A DNA stretch of 36,343 bases from Vicinamibacterales bacterium (GTDB lineage: Bacteria > Acidobacteriota > Vicinamibacteria > Vicinamibacterales > CAVVIG01), in the NCBI GenBank assembly GCA_025450765.1, contig JANWLS010000158.1:1-36343 (forward strand), given 5' to 3'. A program made the position numbers and the translations under genes. Position 1 is the first letter of the stretch. Every line of letters starts with the position of its first letter. Of this stretch, positions 9,404 to 20,084 are shown one piece after another. The notes under the pieces are model-generated. The model was not told where the DNA came from. It worked only from the letters and a program-made list of their open reading frames with translations, and did not search any database.

Positions 9404-9808
9404 ATGGTCGCCATCACAGGGGAAGCGCGTGGCGCGATCCTGGCGCACGCGCGCGAGGCGTGGCCGGCGGAATGTTGCGGCCTCCTCCTGGGCCGCGAGG
9501 ATCGCATCGAGCGTGCGATTCCGGCCCGTAATCTCGCCGAATCGTCCGCCACCCGCTTCCTGCTCGATCCCGCCGATCACATCCGGGCCCGCCGCAGCGC
9601 GCGTGATGCCGGGGAGCTCGTGCTCGGCTTCTACCACTCGCATCCCGACAGCGCACCGGTACCCTCGCCGACAGATGTGGACGAAGCGTCCTATCCGGAG
9701 GCCATTCATGTCATCGCGGGAGCGGGACCGTCTGGACGGCTGAGCGAGATTCGTGCGTTCCGGATCGTGGGCGGGCGCGTACGGGCCGTGGCGCTCGGCG
9801 GCGGTTAG
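9404..9808 (+). CDS. JAB/MPN (M67-like) metallopeptidase domain protein
   Basis: PAECCGLLLG...FLLDPADHIRARRSARDAGELVLGFYHSHPDSAPVPSPTDVDEA: JAMM-type E...HxHPxxxxxPSxxD. Confidence 0.87.
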   Translation: MVAITGEARGAILAHAREAWPAECCGLLLGREDRIERAIPARNLAESSATRFLLDPADHIRARRSARDAGELVLGFYHSHPDSAPVPSPTDVDEASYPEAIHVIAGAGPSGRLSEIRAFRIVGGRVRAVALGGG

Positions 9809-10278
9809 CGGCCGCCGAGGCCCGGGCGAACGATCACTTCCGCGCTGGCGCTGGCCAGCTTCTTCCCATCCCGCGTGAGCGAGAAGCTCACGCGGTAGCG
9901 GCCGGCGTCACGATAAACGTGGCGCACGAAATAGTGGCGCTCGATTTCGCTCTTGCCCTGCTCGTAGGGCTGACAGTCGGCGCTGGCTTCCGACGTGCTG
10001 CCGTCGCCCCAGTTCCACTCGACGCTGGGGCAGTAATACGCCTCGTAACTGTCCGAGCCGCCCTCGAGCGACGCCTGCGCGGAAACTTCCGCGGGTGAGA
10101 AGGCGATCGCGGGCGTGGCACGAACGACGAGCCGCGGCGCCGGCTCGGCGGTCTTCTCGGCGGCCGAAAGCGGTGTGCGGGATCCGTAAGCCACCAGGCA
10201 CACCGCAGCCAGCACGGCGAGCCCCGTGCGGACCAGCAAGCCGTGAACAATCCGGGAAAGATTCATCGAAAGATTCAT
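9805..10278 (-). CDS. exported PKD-like domain protein
   Basis: Hydrophobic N-terminus HGLLVRTGLAVLAAVCLVAYG, then PKD-like VEWNWGDGSTSE...HYFVRHVYRDAGRYRVSFSLTRDGK. Confidence 0.7.
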   Translation of the reverse strand: MNLSMNLSRIVHGLLVRTGLAVLAAVCLVAYGSRTPLSAAEKTAEPAPRLVVRATPAIAFSPAEVSAQASLEGGSDSYEAYYCPSVEWNWGDGSTSEASADCQPYEQGKSEIERHYFVRHVYRDAGRYRVSFSLTRDGKKLASASAEVIVRPGLGGR

Positions 10279-10400
10279 ACAGTCGCTTCCTGAGAGAGGC
10301 GGCCAGGATCGGTCCTGATAGCCACACGCTCGCAGGCAATACAAGCATTGTACCGTCGGCTACCCGGACCAGCAATGGGCTGTGCGACGAATGTGCAAGG

Positions 10401-10475
10401 CGTTGCGAGAACCCGAGCGCGTTCTGGGCGCGAGGACAGGTGGCGGGGGTGGGGCCCCGCCACAAACTTAATAGA
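10401..10475 (+). repeat. dispersed intergenic element copy A with hairpin (stem 10440-10448/10455-10463)
   Basis: TTGCGAGAACCCGAGCGCGTTCTGGGCGCGAGGACAG[GTGGCGGGG]GTGGGG[CCCCGCCAC]AAACTTAAT; near-identical to copy B at 33522-33596. Confidence 0.8.
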
Positions 10476-10485
10476 TAATGAAAAG

Positions 10486-12039
<1,554 letters not shown>

Positions 12040-12062
12040 GGCAGGCCGGGTACAATCACCGC

Positions 12063-12338
12063 ATGCTGCTTTTCGAGATGCTCGCGGCGGCCGAACCGCT
12101 CAAGCCGATCATGGTGCAGGTGGGAGACGCCCCGGCCAAGACCGTGTCGTTCGGGCACGTCCTGCTGTCGGCGGCCGGCTTTACGCTCCTGCTCGTCATC
12201 GGGGCTGCGCTGGTGGGCCTGGTGCTCGGCGGGCTCTTCATCGCCATTCACAAGCTGCGGCCGGGCAACCGGTTCAATGGCCAGCGCCAGCCGGAGCCGC
12301 GCCTCGACCTCAGAAGTATCCGGTCGGGGAAGTCCTGA
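12063..12338 (+). CDS. small single-pass membrane protein
   Basis: MLLFEMLAAAEPLKPIMVQVGDAPAKTVSFGHVLLSAAGFTLLLVIGAALVGLVLGGLFIAIHKLRPGNRF: one strong TM segment. Confidence 0.6.
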   Translation: MLLFEMLAAAEPLKPIMVQVGDAPAKTVSFGHVLLSAAGFTLLLVIGAALVGLVLGGLFIAIHKLRPGNRFNGQRQPEPRLDLRSIRSGKS

Positions 12339-13308
12339 CGTTCGTGCTCCGCCCCTTGAGCGCCTGCTGATACCGCAGAATCCCCTGCAGCAGCGCGACC
12401 GCGATCGCCTGCCGGAAGCCGTCCCGCTTCAGGAACTTCGCATCATCGTCGTTCGTGACGAACGAGATTTCCGCCAGCACGCTCGGCATGTGCGCGCCGA
12501 TGAGCACCGCGAAGGGCGCCTGCTTGACGCCGAGGTCGCGCGTGTCGCCGTTGCGGCCGTGGATGCCGCTGAACATCGCCTGCTGAACGATGCTGGCGAA
12601 ATCGCGCGACTCGTTCAGCTTCGTGTCGAGCGCGATCGCCCGCACCAGATCGGGGAGGCTGCCCATGTTCTGGCCCGACGTCGCGTTCTCGCGCGCGGCG
12701 ACCGCCGCTTCGTCGGCGTTCGAGGCGAAGTTGAGGAAGTAGGTTTCGATGCCGTGCGCCTGGTCGTTGAGGCTGGCGTTGGCGTGAATCGAGAGAAAGA
12801 GATCGGCATCCGCGCGGTTGGCGATGGCCGTGCGCTCCTGGAGCGGCACGTAGACATCCGTGCGGCGCGTCAGGATCACCTGGATCCCGGGTTGTTGTTC
12901 GAGCAGTGTCTCGAGGCGGAGGGCGATGTCGAGCGTGAGATCGGCTTCGGTGAGCCCATTCGCCTGCGCCCCGGGGTCGCGGCCGCCGTGCCCGGGATCG
13001 ATCACGATGCGTGAGATGCCGAGGCCAAGCTGGCGCGCCATCGAGAAGCCGCCGTCGAGATTGGTCGCGGGCGCACGGAGTGAGGGATCCAGGCCGGCGA
13101 CCGGCGCAGCCACGCCGTCTGGCGCGTGGCTCTGAGCGGTCGGCAGCTCGATCGTGGCGTCGGGGAGTGCCGTTCCGGCGAGCAGGCGCGGCGCCGCGGG
13201 ACGCATGCCCGGATACACCTTCGGCCGCAGGACCTGCGCCGAGGCCGTGGCCGTCGCGGCGACGAGGACGATGAGGGCGACGATCGTGAGGCAGGCGGCG
13301 CGCTTCAT
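12310..13308 (-). CDS. N-acetylmuramoyl-L-alanine amidase
   Basis: IVIDPGHGGRDPGAQANGLTEADLTLDIALRLE, SIHANASLNDQAHGIETYFLNFAS, AEISFVTNDDDAKFL: Amidase_3 motifs; signal-like N-terminus. Confidence 0.92.
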   Translation of the reverse strand: MKRAACLTIVALIVLVAATATASAQVLRPKVYPGMRPAAPRLLAGTALPDATIELPTAQSHAPDGVAAPVAGLDPSLRAPATNLDGGFSMARQLGLGISRIVIDPGHGGRDPGAQANGLTEADLTLDIALRLETLLEQQPGIQVILTRRTDVYVPLQERTAIANRADADLFLSIHANASLNDQAHGIETYFLNFASNADEAAVAARENATSGQNMGSLPDLVRAIALDTKLNESRDFASIVQQAMFSGIHGRNGDTRDLGVKQAPFAVLIGAHMPSVLAEISFVTNDDDAKFLKRDGFRQAIAVALLQGILRYQQALKGRSTNVRTSPTGYF

Positions 13309-15668
13309 CGGAGCTGCGCATCCACCTCGTCGAAGTAGTGCTTGTCGACGAGCACGTCGCGGGCCTTGCCGCCCGCGGCAGCCGACACGAGCCCTTCCAT
13401 CTCCATCATGTCGACCAGCCGCGCGGCGCGGCTGAAGCCGATCCGGAGCCGGCGCTGCAGGTACGAGATGGAGGCCTGTCCACTCGACACGATAATCCGG
13501 GCGGCCTCGTCGTAGAGGTCGTCCTTGTCCATCGCGATGGCGTCGGCTTTCGTGTCCTCCGCCGTGATCGTCTCGTCGTACACCGGCTTTCCCTGCTTGC
13601 GCAGGAAGCTGGCCAGGCGCGCGCTCTCCTGTTCCGAGATGTACGGACCGTGGATGCGCGTGAAGCGCGACGACGCCGGCGGCAGGTAGAGCATGTCGCC
13701 GCGGCCGAGCAGCTGCTCGGCGCCGTTGCCGTCCAGGATCGTCCGCGAGTCGATCTTCGACGAGACCCGGAACGAGATTCGCGCCGGCAGGTTCGCCTTG
13801 ATGAGCCCGGTGATGACGTCCACCGACGGCCGCTGCGTCGCAAGAATCAGGTGGATGCCGACGGCGCGCGCCATCTGCGCGAGCCGCGCGATCGACTCTT
13901 CCACCTCGTTGCTCGCCACCATCATCAGGTCGGCGAGCTCGTCGATGATGACGACGATGTAGGGAAGCGGCTTGGGCGCTTCGTCTTCGGCCGAGGCCGG
14001 CCGCTCGGCGAGCAGGTGCTGGATGTTCCGGTTGTACTGCTCGATGTTCCGCACGCCTTCCGCTGCCAGCGTCTTGTAGCGCTCTTCCATCTCACGCACG
14101 GCCCAGCGGAGCGCGTTGGCGGCCTGCTTCGGATCGACGACCACCGGAGTGAGCAGGTGCGGAATGTCCTCGTACATCCCCAGCTCCAGCCGCTTCGGAT
14201 CGATCATGATCATCCGCACATCGTCTGGCGTCGAGCGATAGAGGATGCTGGTGAGCATCGCGTTGATCGACACCGACTTGCCCGAGCCGGTGGAGCCGGC
14301 GACGAGCAGGTGTGGCATGGCGGCGAGATCCGTGACCACCGGCTCGCCGTGGATCCCCTTGCCGAGCGCGAGGGCCACTTTGGACGAGGATCGCCGGTAG
14401 GCGTCCGACTCGAGGAGCTCTCGCAGCGAGATCTGCTCCCGGTTCACGTTCGGAATCTGGATGCCGACCGTGGACTTGCCCGGAATGCGATCGATCAGGA
14501 CCGAGTCGGCCTGCATGGCGAGGCAGAGGTCCTCGGCGAGGCCGGTGATCTTGGCGTATTTCACGCCGGCATCCGGCTTGAATTCGTAGGTCGTGACGAC
14601 CGGGCCCGGATGAATCTGGACCACGTGTCCCTCGACGGCGAACTCGCGGCACTTCTCCTCGAGGAGGCGCGCGCCATCCATCAGCTCGCGCTCGTCGATC
14701 TTGCGTTCCGTTTTCGGCGCGTCGAGAAGCGCCAGCGGCGGGAGCGTGAAGCCGCCCATGCGCCGCTCCACCGGCGTCCGGACGGCGGGCTCGGCTTCGT
14801 TGAGGGGCAGAGGCGGAGTGGTCGGCATCGCCACCTTCGGCGGCTTGGTAGCCGCGCGCGCGACCGCGGCCGGTTCCTGCGGCGGCTCGGTCGGCACGTC
14901 TTTCTCCTTCTCGCGTCGCCGTGCAGCGCGTCCGGGCGCCTCGGCCGCGGCGATCGCGGCACCCGTCTCGCCGGTCTTATCAGCCTTATCAGCGGCCTTT
15001 GCGCGCTTCGCGTGCTTGGCGAGCACTTCCTTCCGCTGGATATTGCGGCGGCGCTCGTCGCGGAACTCGTGAATGGCATCGACCACGCGCGTGCAGGCGG
15101 CACGAATCGAATCGGCGAGCGAGGCGAAGAGGCGGCCCAGCGACACCTGCGTCGCGAGGATGATCGCGAGGAAGATCAACGTGAGGAGGACGATGAGCGA
15201 GCCCGTCCGGTTCAACGATCCCGTGAGGGCGGTCTCGAGCCAGTCGCCCAGATAGCCACCGGCGCGGAACGTGCGGCCGGCGACCGGCACGGCGCCGAAC
15301 GCCAGGCTGAGGAGCGCGCTCAGGCACCCGAAGAAGACCGTCGCCCCGAGCGCCTTGGTTCCCGCCGCATCCACGCGGCTGCACCAGAAGAAGTGCCAGC
15401 CGATGAACGCCAGGAGAACCGGAATCGTGTAGGACGCGTAGCCAAACAGCTGGATCGACAGCTCGGCGAGAAAGGCGCCGACGCGTCCGGCGAAATTGGC
15501 CGGGACGGCGTGCGACCCGACGCTGAAGAACCAGACCGGATCGCTCGGGTTGTAGCTGGCGAGCGACACCAGCCAGATGAGCGCCGCGGCGAAGAGCACG
15601 ACGCCCAGGACTTCGCTCGCGCGCCGCGAAAGGGTCGACGACCTGCTTGACGATCGGGCCACCCTCAA
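13305..15668 (-). CDS. ftsK: DNA translocase FtsK/SpoIIIE
   Basis: N-terminal TM segments; MPHLLVAGSTGSGKSVSINAML Walker A; IVVIIDELADLMM; C-terminal winged-helix gamma domain SISYLQRRLRIGFSRAARLVDMME. Confidence 0.96.
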   Translation of the reverse strand: MRVARSSSRSSTLSRRASEVLGVVLFAAALIWLVSLASYNPSDPVWFFSVGSHAVPANFAGRVGAFLAELSIQLFGYASYTIPVLLAFIGWHFFWCSRVDAAGTKALGATVFFGCLSALLSLAFGAVPVAGRTFRAGGYLGDWLETALTGSLNRTGSLIVLLTLIFLAIILATQVSLGRLFASLADSIRAACTRVVDAIHEFRDERRRNIQRKEVLAKHAKRAKAADKADKTGETGAAIAAAEAPGRAARRREKEKDVPTEPPQEPAAVARAATKPPKVAMPTTPPLPLNEAEPAVRTPVERRMGGFTLPPLALLDAPKTERKIDERELMDGARLLEEKCREFAVEGHVVQIHPGPVVTTYEFKPDAGVKYAKITGLAEDLCLAMQADSVLIDRIPGKSTVGIQIPNVNREQISLRELLESDAYRRSSSKVALALGKGIHGEPVVTDLAAMPHLLVAGSTGSGKSVSINAMLTSILYRSTPDDVRMIMIDPKRLELGMYEDIPHLLTPVVVDPKQAANALRWAVREMEERYKTLAAEGVRNIEQYNRNIQHLLAERPASAEDEAPKPLPYIVVIIDELADLMMVASNEVEESIARLAQMARAVGIHLILATQRPSVDVITGLIKANLPARISFRVSSKIDSRTILDGNGAEQLLGRGDMLYLPPASSRFTRIHGPYISEQESARLASFLRKQGKPVYDETITAEDTKADAIAMDKDDLYDEAARIIVSSGQASISYLQRRLRIGFSRAARLVDMMEMEGLVSAAAGGKARDVLVDKHYFDEVDAQLR

Positions 15669-17404
15669 CTCTCCATGATGACCGGCAGCACGAGCGGCCG
15701 GCGGCCAATCCGCTTACGGAAGAAGCGACGCACCTCGACCCGGATCCGTTCGCCGATCAGCCCCTGATCGGTGCGCTCCTCGGCGCTCGCCGCCTGCACC
15801 ACCTCGGCAATCAGGGTGGCGGCTTCCGCGAGCAGGCCCTCGCCGTGCGGGTCGAGCACGAACCCTCGCGTGATGATCTCCGGCGCCCCCTCGATCCCGC
15901 CGCTCTGGCGGCGGATCGCGACGACGGGGACGACCACACCCTCGGACGACAGATGGCGGCGATCGCGCAGCACCTCGTCGGCCACTTCACCCACGCGCGT
16001 GCCGTCGATCAGCACCCGTCCGGCCGGCGCCCGGTCCGAGCGGGTGGCCGCCTGGCCGTCCAGCCGGAGGATGTCGCCGTCTTCGAGCAGCAGCACATCC
16101 GCCGGAGCGGCCGTCCCGGCCGTCACCTGCCGGGCCACCCGGGCGTGCTCCGAGAGCTGCCGGTACTCTCCATGTATCGGCACGAAATAGCGCGGTCTTG
16201 CCAGGGTCAGGATCAATTTCAGCTCTTCGGCACTGGCGTGCCCGGAGACGTGCACGGGCTTGAGCCCTTCGTGGATCACTTTGGCGCCGCGCCGGGCGAG
16301 GTGGTTCATGACGCGGGCAATGGCCTTCTCGTTGCCCGGAATCGCGCGTGCCGACAGCACCACCACATCGTCCGGCTCGAGATGGACGTACCGGTGGTCG
16401 TCAATGGCGATCCGGGAGAGAGCGGCGAGCGCCTCGCCCTGCGATCCGGTCGTGACGCAGAGGACCTCGCGCGCGGCGAGCGTCGGCACGTCGCTGTCGC
16501 GAATGAGCAGGGCCGGGGGGACGCGGAGATGCCCGAGCCGCATCGCGATCTGCGAGTTCTCCATCATGCCGCGGCCGACGAAGGCCACCTTGCGGCCGAA
16601 CTGCGCGGCGAGATCCACCAGGATCTGCATCCGGTAGATGCTCGACGAGAACGCCGCGACCACGAGCTTGCCCGTGCAGCTCGTGAAGATCTCCTCGAAG
16701 GCGCCGATGACCGTCGTTTCCGATCCGGTGAAACCGGGCCGATCGATGTTCGTGCTGTCGGCAAAGAGCGCCAGCACACCCGCCGTGCCGAGCTCGGCGA
16801 ACCGGTGGAGATCGATGTGTTCGCCGTCGATCGGCGTCTGGTCGATCTTGAAGTCGCCCGTGTGCACGATCGTCCCGACCGGCGTGTGGATGGCGAGCGC
16901 CACGCAGTCGGGCATGCTGTGCGTGACGCGGAGAAACTCGACGGTGAACGGCCCGACGGCGACGCGATCCCGCGGGTGTACCGGCCGCAGGCGGTCCTCG
17001 CCGGCTGCAATCCCGTGCTCCTGCAGCTTCGGTTCGACGAGGGCCAGCGTGAGCGGCGTGCCGTACACCGGGCCGTCGACGAGCGGGAGGACGTAGGGGA
17101 CGGCGCCGATGTGGTCCTCGTGCCCGTGCGTGAGCAGAAGGGCCGCCACGTGTCCCGCCCGCTGCTCGAGGTACGTCAGGTCCGGGATGATCAGGTCCAC
17201 GCCGGGGAGCTCGGGCTCGGCGAACATCACGCCGGCGTCGATCACGATGGTCGTCTCGCCCCAGCTCACGGCCATCATGTTCATGCCGAATTCGCCGAGA
17301 CCGCCAAGCGGCACGATCTCGAGCGCAGGCAGACCGGTACCTGCCGGCTCGCTGGCGTCCGTGATTTGGGCGGAGTCGTTCCCGTCGAATGGGGAAATCG
17401 TCAT
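15665..17404 (-). CDS. rnj: ribonuclease J (metallo-beta-lactamase/beta-CASP)
   Basis: LGGLGEFGMNMMAV, LLTHGHEDHIGAVPYVL, VHTGDFKIDQTPIDG, HVSGHASAEELKLILTLARPRYFVPIHGEYRQLSEHA. Confidence 0.94.
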   Translation of the reverse strand: MTISPFDGNDSAQITDASEPAGTGLPALEIVPLGGLGEFGMNMMAVSWGETTIVIDAGVMFAEPELPGVDLIIPDLTYLEQRAGHVAALLLTHGHEDHIGAVPYVLPLVDGPVYGTPLTLALVEPKLQEHGIAAGEDRLRPVHPRDRVAVGPFTVEFLRVTHSMPDCVALAIHTPVGTIVHTGDFKIDQTPIDGEHIDLHRFAELGTAGVLALFADSTNIDRPGFTGSETTVIGAFEEIFTSCTGKLVVAAFSSSIYRMQILVDLAAQFGRKVAFVGRGMMENSQIAMRLGHLRVPPALLIRDSDVPTLAAREVLCVTTGSQGEALAALSRIAIDDHRYVHLEPDDVVVLSARAIPGNEKAIARVMNHLARRGAKVIHEGLKPVHVSGHASAEELKLILTLARPRYFVPIHGEYRQLSEHARVARQVTAGTAAPADVLLLEDGDILRLDGQAATRSDRAPAGRVLIDGTRVGEVADEVLRDRRHLSSEGVVVPVVAIRRQSGGIEGAPEIITRGFVLDPHGEGLLAEAATLIAEVVQAASAEERTDQGLIGERIRVEVRRFFRKRIGRRPLVLPVIMES

Positions 17405-17552
17405 CGACTGATGAAAACGGAACCTCGGGATTCAGTGTCCGTTGCCTGGCGCCGACCGGGGAGGGCGGCGAGGAGCGGAGGGCAGCCGGCCGAGTGCACG
17501 CCGGCGCCGAGCAGGCAGCTGGGGGCGCCTGTCGAACGGCAGGATGGCGAAA

Positions 17553-18425
17553 CTATACCATAAGCGCGTTCGCGAGCCGGGCCAGTTCCGTGAGGTCGAG
17601 CGTCTCGGGCCTCCGTGTCCCGTCGATCTCCGCGGACGCGAGCATCTGGTTGGCGTCGGCGCCGCGCGACGAGGCGAGGGGCTTGAGGGCATTGAGCAGC
17701 GTCTTGCGCCGGTGACTGAAGAGCTCGCGAACCAGGCGCTCGAACAGATCGGCGTCGTGCACGTCAGCGGCGGGCGGATGGAACGTGAGGCGCACGACCG
17801 AGGAATGGACGGCCGGCGCCGGCCGGAAGGCGCCCGGCGGCAGGTTGAAGAGCCGCGCGATCGTCGCGTGTCGCGTCGCCAGCACCGTGAGCCGGCCGTA
17901 GTCGCGCGACCCGGGCTGCGCGAGCAGCCGATCGGCCACTTCGCGCTGCAGCATGAGCGTGGCATCGACGATCGGCAAGGTCCCGACGTCCATCAATTTG
18001 AACAACACCGGCGACGAGATGTTGTACGGCAGGTTGCCGACAACCCGGAGTCGCGAATCGGCCGGGAGCGCGCCACCGCGCGTGACGAGTGCCGCCAGAT
18101 CCTGGCGGAGCACGTCGCCTTCCACGACCTCCACGTTCTCGGGTGCCGTCGCCTTCAGCGCCGCGGCGAGATCCCGATCGATTTCGATGGCGAGGAGCCG
18201 GGGGACGCGGGCCGCGAGCGGATGCGTGAGCGCCCCGCGGCCGGGTCCGATCTCGATGAAGGTGTCGGTGGGCCGGGCATCGAGCGCCGCGACGAGTCGC
18301 TCGACCCAGGGACGCTCGAGAAAATGCTGCGCGACCCGCTTGCGCGGCCGGTGCGCTGGCCGCCCCCGCCGCTCAGGGCTGGTGCCGCCGCGCGTGGTGC
18401 CAGTACTGCGTCTCGACTTCTTCAA
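17553..18425 (-). CDS. rsmA: 16S rRNA (adenine1518/1519-N6)-dimethyltransferase
   Basis: KRVAQHFLERPWVERLVAAL, FIEIGPGRGALTHPLA, VVGNLPYNISSPVLFKL. Confidence 0.92.
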   Translation of the reverse strand: MKKSRRSTGTTRGGTSPERRGRPAHRPRKRVAQHFLERPWVERLVAALDARPTDTFIEIGPGRGALTHPLAARVPRLLAIEIDRDLAAALKATAPENVEVVEGDVLRQDLAALVTRGGALPADSRLRVVGNLPYNISSPVLFKLMDVGTLPIVDATLMLQREVADRLLAQPGSRDYGRLTVLATRHATIARLFNLPPGAFRPAPAVHSSVVRLTFHPPAADVHDADLFERLVRELFSHRRKTLLNALKPLASSRGADANQMLASAEIDGTRRPETLDLTELARLANALMV

Positions 18426-18768
18426 TCTCCGCCTCGCTCATTCCGAAGTAGTGGCCGATCTCGTGGACGAGCGTTTCCCAGATCGCGCGCTCGATCCCGT
18501 CCTGCCGCGACGTCCGTTCGATCGGTCCCTGAAAGAGCGTGATGCGATCCGGCAACAGGTTGCCTGAGCCCCAGCCGCGCTGCGGAAGCGGAACGCCTTG
18601 ATACAGCCCGAGGAGTGTCCCGGGCGGCTTCACGCCCACATCGTCCAGGAGTTCGGGTGAAGGCTCGTCCTCGACCACGATGGCGAGGTTCTGGATGGCC
18701 TGGCGGAAATCGCCCGGGATGGTGCGGATCGCGACGTCGACGTACGTCTCGAACGCGTCGCGGGTCAC
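18373..18768 (-). CDS. zincin-like metallopeptidase family protein
   Basis: From GTG 18768: VTRDAFETYVDVAIRTIPGDF...LVHEIGHYFGMSEAEIEE (HExxHxxGxxE). Confidence 0.8.
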   Translation of the reverse strand: MTRDAFETYVDVAIRTIPGDFRQAIQNLAIVVEDEPSPELLDDVGVKPPGTLLGLYQGVPLPQRGWGSGNLLPDRITLFQGPIERTSRQDGIERAIWETLVHEIGHYFGMSEAEIEEVETQYWHHARRHQP

Positions 18769-19400
18769 GGTGTGTGGCTCTGGTAATAGTCGCACTCGGT
18801 GCGGACCGCGCATTTCTCGCAGAGCGGCTTGGGGCGGCAGATCTCGCGGCCGTGCAGGATCAGCACATCCGAGCTGAGCGTCCATCGGTCCTTCGGAAGC
18901 ACCGCGCCGAGTTGCCGCTCGACCTCCTCCGCATCATCCGATTCGGCGAGCCCGATCCGGTTCGAGACGCGCAGGACGTGGCGATCGACCGGCAGCCCCG
19001 GCACACCGAGCGCGTGGCCGAGCACCACGTTCGCCGTCTTGCGGCCCACGCCGGGGAGCGCCGTTAACGCCTTCATGTCGGCCGGCACCTCGCCGCCGTG
19101 GTCGTCCACGAGCGCCTGCGCCATCCCGAGGAGCGACCGGCTCTTCTGGCGAAAGAACCCGGTCGCATGAATCAGCGGCTCCAGAACCTCACGGGTTGCC
19201 TTCGCGAGGCGGCGAGCATCAGGGTAGCGGCGAAAGAGCTCGGGCGTGACCAGGTTCACGCGCGCGTCGGTGGACTGGGCCGAGAGGATCGTCGCGACGA
19301 GGAGCTCGAACGCGTTGCGGTGATGGAGCGCCGTGTCGGCGCCGGGATGCTGGGCTTCGAGCTGCTGAAGAATGCGGCGAGCCTCCGCGGGAGACTTCAT
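18765..19400 (-). CDS. nth: endonuclease III
   Basis: LLVATILSAQSTDARVN, LPGVGRKTANVVLGHALGVPGLPVDRHVLRVSNRIGL, C-terminal FeS cluster cysteines; stop overlaps the downstream GTG start. Confidence 0.93.
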   Translation of the reverse strand: MKSPAEARRILQQLEAQHPGADTALHHRNAFELLVATILSAQSTDARVNLVTPELFRRYPDARRLAKATREVLEPLIHATGFFRQKSRSLLGMAQALVDDHGGEVPADMKALTALPGVGRKTANVVLGHALGVPGLPVDRHVLRVSNRIGLAESDDAEEVERQLGAVLPKDRWTLSSDVLILHGREICRPKPLCEKCAVRTECDYYQSHTP

Positions 19401-20080
19401 TAGTGCATTGTAGAACGGTCTTCCAGCTTCGGGCTGCGGGTTGCAGGCCTGGACGTTCGATCGACCGGCAGTACTTGCTTCATTCTGGACATGGCCTGGG
19501 CGGACCAGCGCTCGACGCCGAAGAAGTGGGCGTACCCACGTGACGATCGTCCGTCGTAGCAATCGGCGCATGCTGAATCGTGGGTGAACCCCAATAGCGC
19601 CTGATGGCCCAATTCGTGGGCGGCCGTCGCGCCGACGCCTCGTCCCAGTCCCTCCAGGAATGCGGTGCGGCGCATCGCGCAGGCGTTCAGGTGGGGACAG
19701 TGCAAGGCCGCCAGCTCGTCCAGGAAAAGTATGTCGATCCGGACACTGCTCACCCTGCTCATGGGGAACGTCAGTCCGGCAGCGCCGAGCGACAGACGCT
19801 GGTACAGCGCGGGGGTGCCTGGAGTGTCTTCAACTCGGATCACGCGGTCGCCCGAGTCGCCGCGAATAAAGCTCACGGCAAAACCCTCGAACGCCTCACG
19901 CAGGCAGCTGAACGTCGCTTCCTCCACCACGGCACGATCGTCGGCGTTCAGTGTTTGACCATCGAATGTCCATGCCGTGGCGAACGCGACGACGACCGTG
20001 ATCGGGCGGGACGTGCAGGAGAGTGGGACGAGCGCGATGAGGGCCAGTCCAGCGATCCGCGCGGTTCGCCGGATGGCCAT
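19400..20080 (-). CDS. putative lipoprotein with HELGH zinc-protease-like motif
   Basis: IAGLALIALVPLSCTS lipobox-like N-terminus; GATAAHELGHQALLGFTHDSAC. Confidence 0.65.
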   Translation of the reverse strand: MAIRRTARIAGLALIALVPLSCTSRPITVVVAFATAWTFDGQTLNADDRAVVEEATFSCLREAFEGFAVSFIRGDSGDRVIRVEDTPGTPALYQRLSLGAAGLTFPMSRVSSVRIDILFLDELAALHCPHLNACAMRRTAFLEGLGRGVGATAAHELGHQALLGFTHDSACADCYDGRSSRGYAHFFGVERWSAQAMSRMKQVLPVDRTSRPATRSPKLEDRSTMH

Positions 20081-20084
20081 GGCG

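Noticed and set aside
13338-15650. Long plus-strand ORF (770 aa) opposite ftsK
   Set aside because: Antisense shadow ORF caused by high GC; Arg/Asp/His-rich without family motifs, while the minus strand is a clear FtsK.
15647-17563. Long plus-strand ORF (638 aa) opposite RNase J
   Set aside because: Antisense shadow ORF with low-complexity R/H/D composition; minus strand has clear RNase J motifs.
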